This document shows positions 44,014 to 54,729 of a DNA stretch of 64,000 nt, in pieces. The stretch's first letter is position 1. The number at the start of each line of letters is the position of its first letter. The stretch spans positions 24,986,001 to 25,050,000 of the forward strand of contig CM114272.1 in the NCBI GenBank assembly GCA_050084515.1. Direction: 5' to 3'. Made by a program: the position numbers and the translations under genes. The notes beneath the pieces are model-generated. The model saw only the letters and a list, made by a program, of their open reading frames with translations. It had not been told where the DNA came from and searched no databases. This DNA comes from Blasia pusilla (lineage: Eukaryota; Marchantiophyta; Marchantiopsida; Blasiales).

Positions 44014-45037
44014 TCATGCACGCCTTTGTGCTCGGCGCATTTCATCTAGAACATGCAAAGAATGTTCAACCTGATGCTGCCTGGTTTCGGCTCCAACATC
44101 CCATCGGTATGGTTCATGTCTATCTATGATCCATACGCGAGAATCGCAATGACTCTCAACAACGGATATCTTGGCTCTTGCAACGATGAAGAACGCAGCT
44201 AGATGATGGAAAGTAGCTAGGCATCTCCAATATGTGGACCGCTGAGCTCTATCTACAAGGATAGTGGAAGGGAGAAGCCTACGGCCTGATTCAATCCATC
44301 CTCTCACAATGGTGGTAGGGCGCACAAGGGTACCCTCTAGTTCCTCTCACGCCTTCTCACACTCATCTACCCTAGCCAAATCTGCCCAAGAGATATGACT
44401 GTGTTCCTATGTCCTATAGCCCTCAAAAGCAATCAACAGATATCGAAAAATGGGCATAGGGACAAACGGGCCCGCTGCCCGTTTGGAATGCTCCTTGGCT
44501 TTATTCAAGAGAGCGGCCTTCTTCTGTTTTCTGCAATTAGCCCAACGTTGGTGCACGATGCCTTGCAGACGTAAGTTCGCTGCAGATGGGGTAGCCTGGT
44601 TCCCTGCACAAGGCGGAACATAAATCAATGAAGGAAGGCTATCATGAAATGTGAGCACCATACATTGCTACCATCTCACTTACTGCATATGAAAGTTCAA
44701 TTCCACCACCCTTACCATCATCTTCATCCTCGATGTCATCTCGGTCATTGTCTGCTTCCACCTTCTTCTTTCCACTTGCCCTTGGTGTTCCAAGCAGCGG
44801 CCTCAACCAATGTGATGCAATGTGTGAGGAAAGTTTCTGGCCCACGAAAGTACTCAATGCACTTGGAGCATAGGCACACAAATTGTTTATGCTCTTTGAG
44901 TAGCAATAATGAACCCACTCCATTGGGTCCTGCCAAAGAGAGGTTTGTAATGGTGGTTTGTCTTGAGGACCTACACTCTTGCCCAAAAATACAGCAAACA
45001 TGTTTGCTGGTTGGGCTTCAACCTGGCATGTATCCAC
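44014..45037 (-). pseudogene. Decayed spliced gene of unknown function
   Basis: The first exon starts MDTCQVEAQPANMFAVFLG at 45037 and runs through an acidic stretch (VEADNDRDDIEDEDDG). A good donor (GTAAGTGAG, near 44681) and acceptor (CCTTGTGCAG, near 44607) join it to a second exon that continues with NQATPSAANLRLQGIVHQRW. That exon reads in one frame to 44014 with two in-frame stops (about 44407 and 44350). The product is basic and unlike any family I recognise. Codons for KISVVESHCDSRVW derive from an antisense 5.8S rRNA fragment. It may be a transposon gene or a captured host gene. Confidence 0.45.
44152..44199 (+). rRNA. 5.8S rRNA 5' fragment (48 nt, non-functional)
   Basis: The sequence starts ACTCTCAACAACGGATATC, continues TTGGCTCTTGCAACGATG, then AAGAACGCAGC. 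This is the conserved 5' part of 5.8S rRNA in green plants and charophyte algae. It stops exactly where GAAATGCGATA would be expected. No 18S, ITS or 28S sequence flanks it, so it is an isolated insertion, not an rDNA repeat. Confidence 0.85.
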
Positions 45038-45360
45038 AACGAGTTCTCACTCACACGCCTACGCATCAACATATACAAGCATACAAGTGCTGCTCAGAGT
45101 AACCCTAAACCCATTCAACCATAAAATTCACATGTCCCGCAACAATTGCAATGCAAAGCTAGAATGTAAAAACATACTTCTAAAGATCTAAACTAATCTA
45201 GCTATTGATTTCGTGTCGCATCTATACCCCTTACTCCTTACCAAAATTTGTAGGATACATCTCTCCAAATTCCATTTGAGGAGAATTCCTGGTTTTGGAA
45301 TTAGTTAATGGTATTTCTTTAAGGAGTGAGATGGAATTAGGGTTTAGGTTTGCAGTTAAA

Positions 45361-45541
45361 TATTTTATTGAGGAAATTTTTGGAATGTTGTTAATGTCTT
45401 TGAGTAGTTAGATGGAATAGTAAGGGTTGTATGAAAATATTTTATTGAGGAAATTTTTGGAATGTTGTTAATGTCTTTGAGTAGTTAGATGGAATAGTAA
45501 GGGTTGTATGAAAATATTTTATTGAGGAAATTGTTGGAATG
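45361..45541. repeat. 77-bp tandem repeat, about 2.3 copies
   Basis: The unit starts TATTTTATTGAGGAAATT, with copies at 45361, 45438 and 45515. The first two are nearly identical and the third is cut after about 27 bp. A weaker related stretch precedes it (45325-45360). Confidence 0.9.
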
Positions 45542-46350
45542 GTACTACCATTGCTGTATAGTAGGTAGTGAGAAAAGGTGGTTATGTGGAAAGCTATGAT
45601 GGATTGAAATGTTGATGAAGTAGAAATGAATTAGTAGAAAATGGAGGATAGTGTTTTCAGTATCAAAAAAATAGAACCTGTCAGTGGATTTATTATAGGG
45701 AATTAGAATTATTGTATGGAAAAGTCAAAGTGAAGTAAAATGAAGGGGTTGAAGATGAAGGAGTTGGTAGTAGAGATCAGGGAAAGAATAAGGTGTGGTT
45801 GAAGGAGCTGGTAGTAGAGTTCAGAAAAAAAAAGAGGGCCTAAATGAATGATATAATCATAGAGGGAATATGATATGGGAGTGAAGCATAGATTTGTATA
45901 ATAATGGATGGTGAATAAAAGAGTGAAAGTGCAAGAAAAAAAATACGCAGCATACAAGAAGAACATGTGCAGTAAGGTAGCGATGGCCATTTAAGGTTGC
46001 TTGGCAATGGAATTGAATAGTAGAAAATGACTTTAAATATAATGAATACAAATAAGAGAGGTGCAATGTATATTATGTACCATACAGAAGCTTGAAGGTG
46101 AAAGTAAAATAGGAAGTTTTAGAGAATGACAACAGTGAATAGGCACAAGAAGAAAGTTATGAAAGTGGAACTCGATGCACATTTGATACTATACAAGTGC
46201 ATGGAAAGAAAATTCAATTTATTAGAAAGAGTACAAAGAAGGTAGCCAAAGTAATATCGAAAATGGATTTAACCTATACGTAGTGTGAGTTGATAGTGCA
46301 TGTGGGTGGATATAAGACGAAAATAGTTGTAGCTTAGAATTTGAATTCTT
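45542..46350. other. Gene-poor purine-rich stretch
   Basis: AT-rich and, on the plus strand, strongly purine-biased sequence (GAA/AAG-rich). ORFs on the minus strand encode only low-complexity Phe/Leu/Tyr/Ser products and are rejected as coding. Confidence 0.5.
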
Positions 46351-46740
46351 TCAAGGACGTAGGAGGGACTGAATGATATTGGCTTGTAACTGCAACTTAG
46401 CATTACCCATAATTTTAGGTTGAATGTCATTTAAGAAGTCTTTGAAGTACTCTTGTGCATCTCCGAGGCTTTGAGAAAGGTTCTGAATACGTTCTTTCAT
46501 ATCATCAATCTCCTCGTACGGAGAGGACGCAAAGTCTTCTTGCAAATTTAGCTGATTTTGGAGCTTTCCAACCTCACACTCAACTTAAAAAAGTTTTACT
46601 GTACCTTCTTCATGAATATGAAGTGGAACAGTTTCTATATTTGCATTGGTTGTACGCCCAATTGATCTTGTACTATAGTGTGGTCTCTTAATCGGTCTCC
46701 TTGATCTAATCTGCATATTTCAAACAAATGGAGAGATGAG
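46351..46740 (-). pseudogene. Coiled-coil ORF remnant flanking the Helitron (copy 1)
   Basis: The minus product has GKLQNQLNLQEDF, EEIDDMKERIQNLSQSLG and AQEYFKDFLNDIQPKIMG, a predicted coiled coil ending in IIQSLLRPT. An upstream part near 46710 (RSRRPIKRPHYSTRS) is basic. It matches the plus-strand ORF at 52175-52590 in order: YFKDFL, then KLQLQA versus KLKL, then QSLLR versus ESLLR. Function unknown. Confidence 0.5.
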
Positions 46741-47344
46741 AAATAGAAAATGAATGGATGATGAATAATAGATTTGAAATTTCTGTTACATAGTAAAAAG
46801 GCCTCCAAAGGAAAAGAATTCATAGCAACGCATTGTGGATAGTGGATGAGCAAGTTGAGCAGTAAATAAGCAGGGAAAAAAGTTGAATGTAATGAGTGGA
46901 AGTAAAAAACCCACTTCATACATAAAGTCACATTGAGAAATATACTGAGAAATACACTTTGAAATGAAAAATAAAGATTCCATTGGCAGATATAATAAAA
47001 GTACAAATATGATAGACCCACTGTGATTTTTTGAAATGAAAGTAGTTATGGGTAGCAGAAAAGCATTTGTGAGAAAATATTGGTGCAAGGATCAGTTCAT
47101 AGAAAATTTGCAAGAGACTGCAGGAGTGGAAAATCTGAGATGTATGAGATCATCATGCTGAGAGTACTTTGGATAAAGTCCCAAAGTGTAAAAAAATCTG
47201 CACATTAAGAAGATATGATTTATTAGCAAGTACTTAAGTGTCCATATGCAACGAGAAAGCTTAAAGGACAAGATATGAGAGAGAGGTAGTGCAGAAAGAA
47301 CAATGAATGAGTTAAGATAGAAAAGCAAAACAATAGATGGTTGA

Positions 47345-48322
47345 TTATATGCATTTATTCTTTCCTGGGGAGTTAATCAAATTGGTATTGGTGTATGGAG
47401 TTGTGTCTTGACTCTGAGATGCAAAGATATCAAAATCAGGTAAAACTAGTATAGTATTGGTTTTTTCACTATCGAGGTGTGAAGATGGGAACTCTAGGAG
47501 TTCACCATGTAATTTAGGTAGCTTCATCCTTGTAAGAAAATGGGAAGCTTTAATTGTTTTAAGGTCTAAAACCATATGCAATGGTAGACGAAACTCATAT
47601 CTTAGGGAACAAAGTTAATCCAACCTAATTCCGCCAGAGGCAAGAGAAAACAACTTGTTGGCTTGAGTACGGGTTAAATTGGTCTTTCTAAAGTTAATCT
47701 TTTTGAATGTCAATGATTCTTTTTTAAGACCTGCACTGCGAAAGTTGAATGATGAGGAAGTAAAAGAGGTGCCCAAAGAAAAGAAGAACACAATTGAATA
47801 ATGAATGAGGGAAAGAATACAATGGAAACATGTGGTTGAAGCATCCTTGTTGATAAGTCTGAATTTATCATTCCAATCCTGGCCCTTGGCTATGAGAGTT
47901 TGTATCTGTTAACTTTTACTCCACTTTCCCATTAAGTTGGCATAAGACCAAGATTATCGCAAAAGCGCATCTAGTTCTCAGTTGACTAGACAAAAGTGCG
48001 ACGCTTGTATGTGTGGAATACACTTGATGTCGCTGAGTAACATGGATGAAAAATCCATGTATGTGGCAGGAACCTGCTGAGTGATAGTTAGAAATAGCAT
48101 GTAAGTTGGATATAATAAACACAAAGCGGGTAGTATAAATACCTGTGTGGATGGATCCACAAAGCTCCCATCTCCATCTCTAGAGTGTGTTTTCTCAGTG
48201 TCATCTACATGCAAGGAGCCTCCTCCAAGTTTCTGAATATGCTGAACATATGATGGAGTATGGCTTGGTCCTGGTGCAGCTTTTCTACCCCTAGACCTTG
48301 TATTGCTATCAATGGAAGCCAT
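47345..48322 (-). other. Possible small spliced gene downstream of the Helitron
   Basis: Two minus-strand pieces: 48322-48140 (MASIDSNTRSRGRKAAPGPS, ending at a CAG/GTATTT donor) and 47581-47345 (LKTIKASHFLTRMKLPKLHG). A stretch near 47720 with KINFRKTNLTRTQANKLFSL looks coding. I could not find phases that join them, and I recognise no family. Confidence 0.3.
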
Positions 48323-48384
48323 TCTGGAATTAAAGAAGTAGAGTAGTGAAAGAAAAATGGAATGGTTGGATTTGCTGTCCAAAA

Positions 48385-49690
48385 GTCATGAAATTAGATG
48401 GTGCTAAGTTACCCAAAATCATGAGTTGGCTTCTAGTTCGTACACGTGATAACATAACATAAACCATACCTGGGGCAAAAGAGGACTTTATAACAATGAG
48501 GCATGGTCCAAGTATTGTGGAACCTTGACTCTTATGAGCAGTAATTGCATAGCCAAGTGATGATCGAAAATTTTTTAAAATATTTTATCAGACGCATATC
48601 TTAATATAGAATAGTTAGACTTGGTGACATACATTAGCTCACCAAAAGAACATATCTTAATTTCTATAGATAAGATTTGATCTTCAATATATTGAAGATC
48701 TTGATCAATAGCAGATGTTCTATTGGCAGCATGTAGTTTAAGGTTAATATTAGTTGTAAGCATTACCTTGCACCCTAGAGCAAGAAATGGTATTTGATGA
48801 AAATCATAGTCACTTAACCATTCGTTGAAGTCAGGGGATGCATGTGCATCAGATAGGATAGGTACGGGTACAATAGAAGCATTTCCACAAAGCCTTCTAA
48901 GAGTTATATTATTGGATAAATGAGTATCAGATTGGTGTGAATATATTATGGTAATGTCACATGTAATAAAATCAATTGCCCCATCATTAGATACAAAACA
49001 GTCCTAAAGATAGTCTTGAGTTTGATTAGCCAAAGGCAAGGTGGTCCTAATGGAAGTGAGAAAGTGAAGATAAGCCATATCAGCTGAATGTCTCATACGA
49101 GTAGTCAATTTGTATGTTATTTCATCATGTAAGAAGATAAGAAGATGATAAGTGGTAGATCCGGAAAATGGTAGTGAACTTGTGAGAACATACTGGTGGT
49201 AATTGACACATGTTGTCGACTAAAATGACACGCTTGGATTGGAAAGGTTTTGAATTATAAGATGGGTTGCACTCGTTTAGTCTCATTGCAATAATCAAGA
49301 GAAGGCGAGGTGTTAGCATAGAGCATTCATCTATTACAATAACATTAGTTGTGGTAAGTCTAATGTTGGTGTTAGATGTAACGTGGAGTTGAGAAATATC
49401 TCCATGGACAAGAATAGAAAATGCAGAATGTACAATTGTAGCTGTAGGATGTAAACGTATGGCTGCTATGCCTATAGTGGCGGTAAATAAAGTGCACATG
49501 CCAATGGATTCCCAATATTGGCCGATGATTGAATTGAAGAAACTCTTACCGCTGCCACGTGCACCTTTTAGAAGAACAAGGCCTACACGTAGGTCTCTAA
49601 GTTTTACATATAAATCAAGTTGCTCTACATTTAGTATAAATATATCATGCTATTGATGTTGGACTTCTAATTGTTGTGGTGAAGAATGAG
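48385..49690 (-). pseudogene. Helitron PIF1-like helicase
   Basis: Superfamily 1B helicase motifs occur in order from the Walker A loop to the final arginine-finger motif (SRVRTR). It would unwind DNA during rolling-circle transposition. Breaks in frame near 49120 and between 48980 and 48770 show decay. Confidence 0.82.
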
Positions 49691-50399
49691 CTGAATGTTG
49701 TGAAGTGTGAAGAAGAGCTTCAAGGTCAAGTGCAAAGTAACGAGCAACAATATTAGACACTTTAGATACAATTTCTGTTGTATGTACGTGGCTCTAGAGA
49801 TTTTTTTAGCAAGGGATGTTATTAGTCTTTCAATGTCAGTAAGTATAGTGATATCTCTCGGTGCAAATATTCATGTAAGTATGTCCAGTTGGAAGAAGTA
49901 GAGGACAACAATTAAGTCTTGGATCTGAATGGCAAATTTTGTAGGAGAATAGTAAAGAAGAATTCGTTCCATTGATGCAATGGATGAAATTGCGTAAATC
50001 TAACAATTTTAGATGAGGAACATACAAAATTTCCTGGTGAATCTAATCCAACTAATCTATGTAGAAAACTCTGATTAGGAGTCCTAAATATCTCTTGATT
50101 GGTCCAATACATGGGAAAGGTTAGATTATCTAAAGAGTCAGGTCTATTGAAATACGATGTGACAATACATGGTAATGTAGCATTTTTATACAATGTAGTC
50201 CGCCTATATTGAGGATTAGAATCGATATATTTGACACCTTGAGAACGGATAATAATAGGATTTTACATAGTTGTCAATATAGCTTTGATAGTTGAAATTG
50301 ATCTATTAAGTACTACTCCATATACAAGTTTTAGTCTCACTTCATCTAAGCCTTCAAGCCCACGGTAACGTGTAGATTCAGTATCAATATCAAGAGATC

Positions 50400-51332
50400 C
50401 AATGGGTTCAGATTAATTTCATTGCATATTTCAATAGGTAGAAAGACCAGTCAATGTTAGTGACACGCTGGATGTTCATATGAGCAGCCATAGTAGTAAG
50501 ATTATTGGATGGAATGGTATGATATTCTTGTGAGCAATGGTAGGTCTATAGTAAGTCCAACATATATATTTAGGATCAATAAAGGGAGTTGGTGATGGAT
50601 TTACTTCAGCCGGAAATCTCATTTAACAATAGGGCCGTTTGTCTTTCTTTGTGCGTAGAATGCAAACAACTTTCCATCTATGTAGTTGCTTGTGGATAAC
50701 ATAGGCATTGAGAAAAGAGGTAAAATTAATAGTAGTACTATGATCTGACAAAGAGGTGAGGGGTTGAAGACACGCTGGGATATAAGCACAAATCTCAGAG
50801 ATAACTCGTTCAATATCGTGTTTCTCAATCCATAATATGATATGAGAGTGCAGGCTTCCCCTACCTTGTAACTCATATCTAATGATGTAGTTGAGTACAA
50901 TACCTAATATTTGGGGATCATAAAAGATGAATTGTGCAAGAAAAGTATGGAGACGAGTGTGAAAGAGTTGGGCACATTCAAATTGGTGTATCTCTCTAAG
51001 TAAAGGAAGGATTAAATTTTTTTGAGCAAGTTTTTTGTATAAAAAATCTCATTCCATCTTGTATCCGAGATTTCGTCAGAAGTAAGTGTTAAAAAGAAAT
51101 GAGGCATATATAATTTATGGACCATTGCTTTGAGATCTCTAAGATATTGTCTATGCCAAGCGGGACTACCAAGTACTTGAGGACTAAGAGAGTGCTTAGA
51201 CAAATGGTAGTGGAGATCTTCCTCAACAAGGTCAAGATGATCTTTACGCAATTTATCCAAGTCTTTGTTCAAATTCTGAAATTTAGAAGCATGATCTGGG
51301 AGAGGTTGAAAATATTGTCGCCAGTTTGACAT
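50400..51332 (-). pseudogene. Helitron Rep (HUH endonuclease) region
   Basis: It contains the N-terminal helitron domain, then FECAQLFHTRLHTFLAQFIF, the HUH motif in GRGSLHSHIILWIEKHD, and KYICWTYYRPTIAHKNIIPF further on. Frame changes near 51015 and 50635. The catalytic Tyr pair was not identified with confidence. Confidence 0.75.
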
Positions 51333-51339
51333 GTATCTT

Positions 51340-52170
51340 GAGAACTATGATTCCACCCAATCAATGAACAGTCTATTAAGGAACTCATCCACTCATGAGC
51401 CTCTTCTTATTTCTTGCATCTACACATCTTGAGCAGTTTTGGATATGTCTCCTTTCAAGCAACAAAAGACACTTTAGACAATCACTTTTGTGACTCTGAC
51501 ATATCATGGTTTTATATATACTGATGCAATAATGTTACCACACCATCCCTTTGAATCTGATCAATATCTCGCAATTACTTGATATCTTTTACTTGTGTGT
51601 TTATAAGAGATCATCATTCTCTTCTACCTTCATTCACCCTAATCTATTCAATTGACAAATTTCAAAATTTATTTTTTGTGCTTCACTATGGACTGCATTG
51701 TGTACAAAATATTTCCACCATGCCAACTAAGTCTTTTTCTCATATGAATGTATTGTATTTCATATTACTACTTTTAAATTCATTCTGAAATGACTTAGTT
51801 TCAGATATTACAAGTCATCTAATTCACATCTTCTTTGTCCTGAAACTCCATTCAAAGCTTCAACCTTTGAGAACCTTCTGCACTTTGTACTGGTTTTCCT
51901 AGACTTTACTTGTCCTATATCTAGTTATCTATTACTTGTCTATATGTATCTATTTTTTATTTGTATGTGCTACATGTTTAGTCTTATATTTCATTTATCG
52001 AAAACAAAACTATTAGTTCTACTGGTGCATCATGTTCTCTCTATTGTTACATCACATTTCTTCTAGTACTCCTTAAACATTTCTGTCATTCACTTGGTCA
52101 TCCCCACTCTTCATATATTTTTGTGCACATTTTTGTTTGGTTGACTTTCATTTTCTGACATCTTCCTTTT
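51340..52170. other. Gene-poor spacer
   Basis: Pyrimidine-rich, AT-rich sequence between the Helitron Rep start and the plus-strand coiled-coil ORF. No gene seen; it could hold the promoter of either. Confidence 0.5.
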
Positions 52171-52174
52171 TTCA

Positions 52175-52590
52175 TTATGCAGATGCGTACGAGATGTCGT
52201 TTAGGAGGCCTAACTACAATCACAATCAAAATGTAGCAGCAAATGGCAGCAAAGCAGAACCATCAGCACAGGATCCATAGTTCATGGGGGCAACATCTTC
52301 ACCAATTATATTACAAGTCTATAGAAATTTCCTCACCAAATTGGACAAACACCATGATCAAAATTATTCATTAAAAGCTCATGTGTCTAAGCTCTCTAGA
52401 TAGTTGGCCTCCCTATTAGAAAGGAGCTCAACTTTTGAGCTACAGAATGCTCAGTATAAGCACAATCTAGAGCAGGTTACTTTCTACTTCAAGGACTTTC
52501 TTAAGCATACTAGCTCTACTATAGAAGGTGATCCAAAGTTGAAGCTCTAAGTAGCACTAATTGAGTCCCTGCTCCGGAAGTACACATGAA
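52175..52590 (+). pseudogene. Coiled-coil ORF remnant flanking the Helitron (copy 2)
   Basis: The plus product reads MSFRRPNYNHNQNVAANGSK, then VYRNFLTKLDKHHDQNYSLK, LERSSTFELQNAQYKHNLEQ and YFKDFLKHTSSTIEGDPKL, ending ESLLRKYT. Three in-frame stops interrupt it. A pyrimidine-rich tract ending TTATGCAG precedes it, so it may be an exon. It is the homologue of 46351-46740 in the opposite orientation. Function unknown. Confidence 0.5.
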
Positions 52591-52599
52591 CATTACATC

Positions 52600-54149
52600 A
52601 GGATCCTAGTCATTTCGTGTTCTTTGCAAGTAACAGAAATCTCCACTACATGTGAACATTTTACTAAGGCAGCATGGTATTTTTAATACCAAAGTTACAA
52701 TGTATTTCATTCACAGTAGATGATATTGCTGTGATTTATGTGGACTATCAAATTTGAATGTTTTTCAATTTTCAGCAAGCAATCTACTATTGGCATACAT
52801 TCAAGTGATAATTTACTTCTTACACTTTCAATATCATAGTGTTATCACAGAAGTTTGCTTAACTCTTCATTTTTGGCATGACAAAATTATCAAACTCCTT
52901 TTTGTGGAGATTTTCAGTTACTTCTCTACATTCACACGTTCAAATTTTATTTTAATACATTCCTACTTGCACATACTTGCAGACCAAATTAAGCTCATGC
53001 CATTTATGCCAGACTCCATCACCTGGTCCATCTTTACTTTTTAGTTCTAACAACATGTACATTCTACTTAAATAATAGCATCAATTCAGTCAAACCTCTT
53101 GCGCCTACATATCCTTCAAGACTAATCTCTATCAAGTGTACAAAATCACCACTAAACCTATTATAATTATTCAACTTAGCACTAAAAAATTATCTATATT
53201 CCCTTCTATACTAATGTCTACACTTTTCAGCTTAAAACTTACCCCATACCGATGTCTCACTAATACTAGTCGCACACTTGTTATGAAAAACAGTTTGGGA
53301 GTACAAAAGATAGGAATTAAGTGAAGGCCGCAATCGACCTGACATCCTAGATTAGTAAAATGACACCCAATCAACACGACATAAGTATACGGCTATTTGA
53401 GAGGGGTAGGAAAGAAAGTAATTAATGAACATGTATCTAGACTCTACTATCTTAGGGGTCATAACTAGTGTGCCGCCTTTGAGAGGGGCGAGTGAGAAAT
53501 TAACTATTGAATTCATGCAAAGACACATGGACATCTATACTATTATGGGAGAGTGCCATCTCCTAGCGCAAACATCCGAGCGCATGTCTGCCATATGGCA
53601 TATTCGGCCAAGCAGACAACAACATCATAAACCGGTCTAACACATGATTTTCAACTCTTAGCGTTGGATGAGATTTCTTAGATTTGTTAGATTGGGGAGT
53701 TCTTAGGGTTTTGCATGTGGTAATGACTTATAATTGTATTTTGTTGCATCGATTCAAACTTTTTGTTGTGAAAGTAGTTGGATTTGCTCAAGAAGGGACG
53801 TCCGTCAATGAGACGACTCTCTAGCTTCTCAAAGAGATGTCAAGGCTTCTAAATCCTGAGGACCTCACATAGTAGAAATCAATTATTAGGTACACAAAAA
53901 TTTGAAACCCTCACACTACTATGCGCACTTCAGCCTCTGCTGAGGTATCTTTCGTTTCATGTACTCATTCATTCAAGTAACATAAGCCATTTAGGCTTAA
54001 TTCAAAAATTTTGAGCTTCAAAGCTTTATTGATGTCTATACTATTACATGCGTATTGTGTAATGTAGATTATGTAAGAGTACTCGAGCTCTAATCTAGGT
54101 CCTTGATGCAAGAAACTAATGGAGTATTTAAAAATAATTGCCCTACTCT
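52600..54149. other. Gene-poor stretch
   Basis: AT-rich sequence. Short ORFs on both strands have no recognisable similarity. A slightly GC-richer part (53400-53650) gives ORFs on both strands; neither was recognised. Confidence 0.45.
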
Positions 54150-54511
54150 TTGTCATGTCTATTAGGATAGATTGACGAGATTTAGTAGAGCGCCTTTGTA
54201 GATACCAGAGGACAACCTCATGAGGTCGAGGATGACCTAGTGAGGCCACATGTAACATGAGAGAGCAGGTTTCCCTTTTTTTTCGGCTCATTTGGAGCCA
54301 TATTCATGAACTTACTATTTCGGGTAAGTTATCATTTTTGGTATAATTGACTTTCCACTTTTGTAAGTGGCCTTTGACCTGCTACAGCAGATCACGAGAG
54401 CTTGAGAGTTTATTCTCTCTTTGTTGAACCTCTTGGCATGAGGCGGCGGAGCTATACTCCTCCTTGCATTGTGTGTGTAATCCAAGCCTCTCATTAGGAG
54501 AGTGGGTTTGG

Positions 54512-54577
<66 letters not shown>

Positions 54578-54729
54578 TGTGCACATTTGTGAGACCCTGT
54601 TGTGATGGAGAGATCCATATGATTTATTGGAGATATTTTGGTATATGAGATAGCATGAGATCATGTGTGTTTGTATATGCATTCATTGATAGCGATGTAT
54701 GTTGTGTAGTGATGTGTATGAGCACAACA
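54150..54729 (+). repeat. Isolated LTR of the element A family
   Basis: Matches the A/B LTR (17850-18430) along its length: TTAGGATAGAT, TTTCGGCTCATTTGGAGCC, CTCTTTGTTGAACCTCTTGG, CATTAGGAGAGTGGGTTTGG and the end word GAGATATTTTGG to GAGCACAACA. No coding sequence of the element adjoins it, and it lacks the left copy of the 120-bp end repeat. Confidence 0.8.
54515..54572. repeat. (GA)n microsatellite in the isolated LTR
   Basis: About 29 uninterrupted GA units replace the short GAGAGA of the homologous LTR position near 18265. Serine-leucine ORFs across it are artefacts of the repeat. Confidence 0.97.

Larger units (their letters stand above)
48385..51332 (-). mobile_element. Helitron (Rep/helicase), decayed
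   Basis: A minus-strand rolling-circle transposon. The helitron-like N domain (51332-51012) contains GSPAWHRQYLRDLKAMVHKL and PHFFLTLTSDEI. The Rep HUH region (about 50900-50820) reads RYELQGRGSLHSHIILWIE (His-x-His). The PIF1-type helicase follows: Walker A GARGSGKSFF (about 49540), Walker B VIVIDECSML (about 49330), VILVDNMCQLPP (about 49220), VMLTTNINLKLHAANRTSAI (about 48730) and the C-terminal GYAITAHKSQGS with VYVMLSRVRTRSQLMIL (about 48415-48520). Stops and shifts break it. Terminal TC and CTRR-hairpin ends were not located. Confidence 0.85.

Noticed and set aside
44152-44199. Functional rDNA unit
   Set aside because: Only 48 nt of 5.8S are present, with no flanking 18S, ITS or 28S sequence.
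45709-47328. Phe/Leu/Tyr-rich minus-strand ORFs as membrane proteins
   Set aside because: Composition follows from the purine-rich plus strand; no consistent frame, start or similarity.
54315-54682. Ser-Leu repeat proteins on the minus strand
   Set aside because: They are translations of the (GA)n microsatellite in an LTR.
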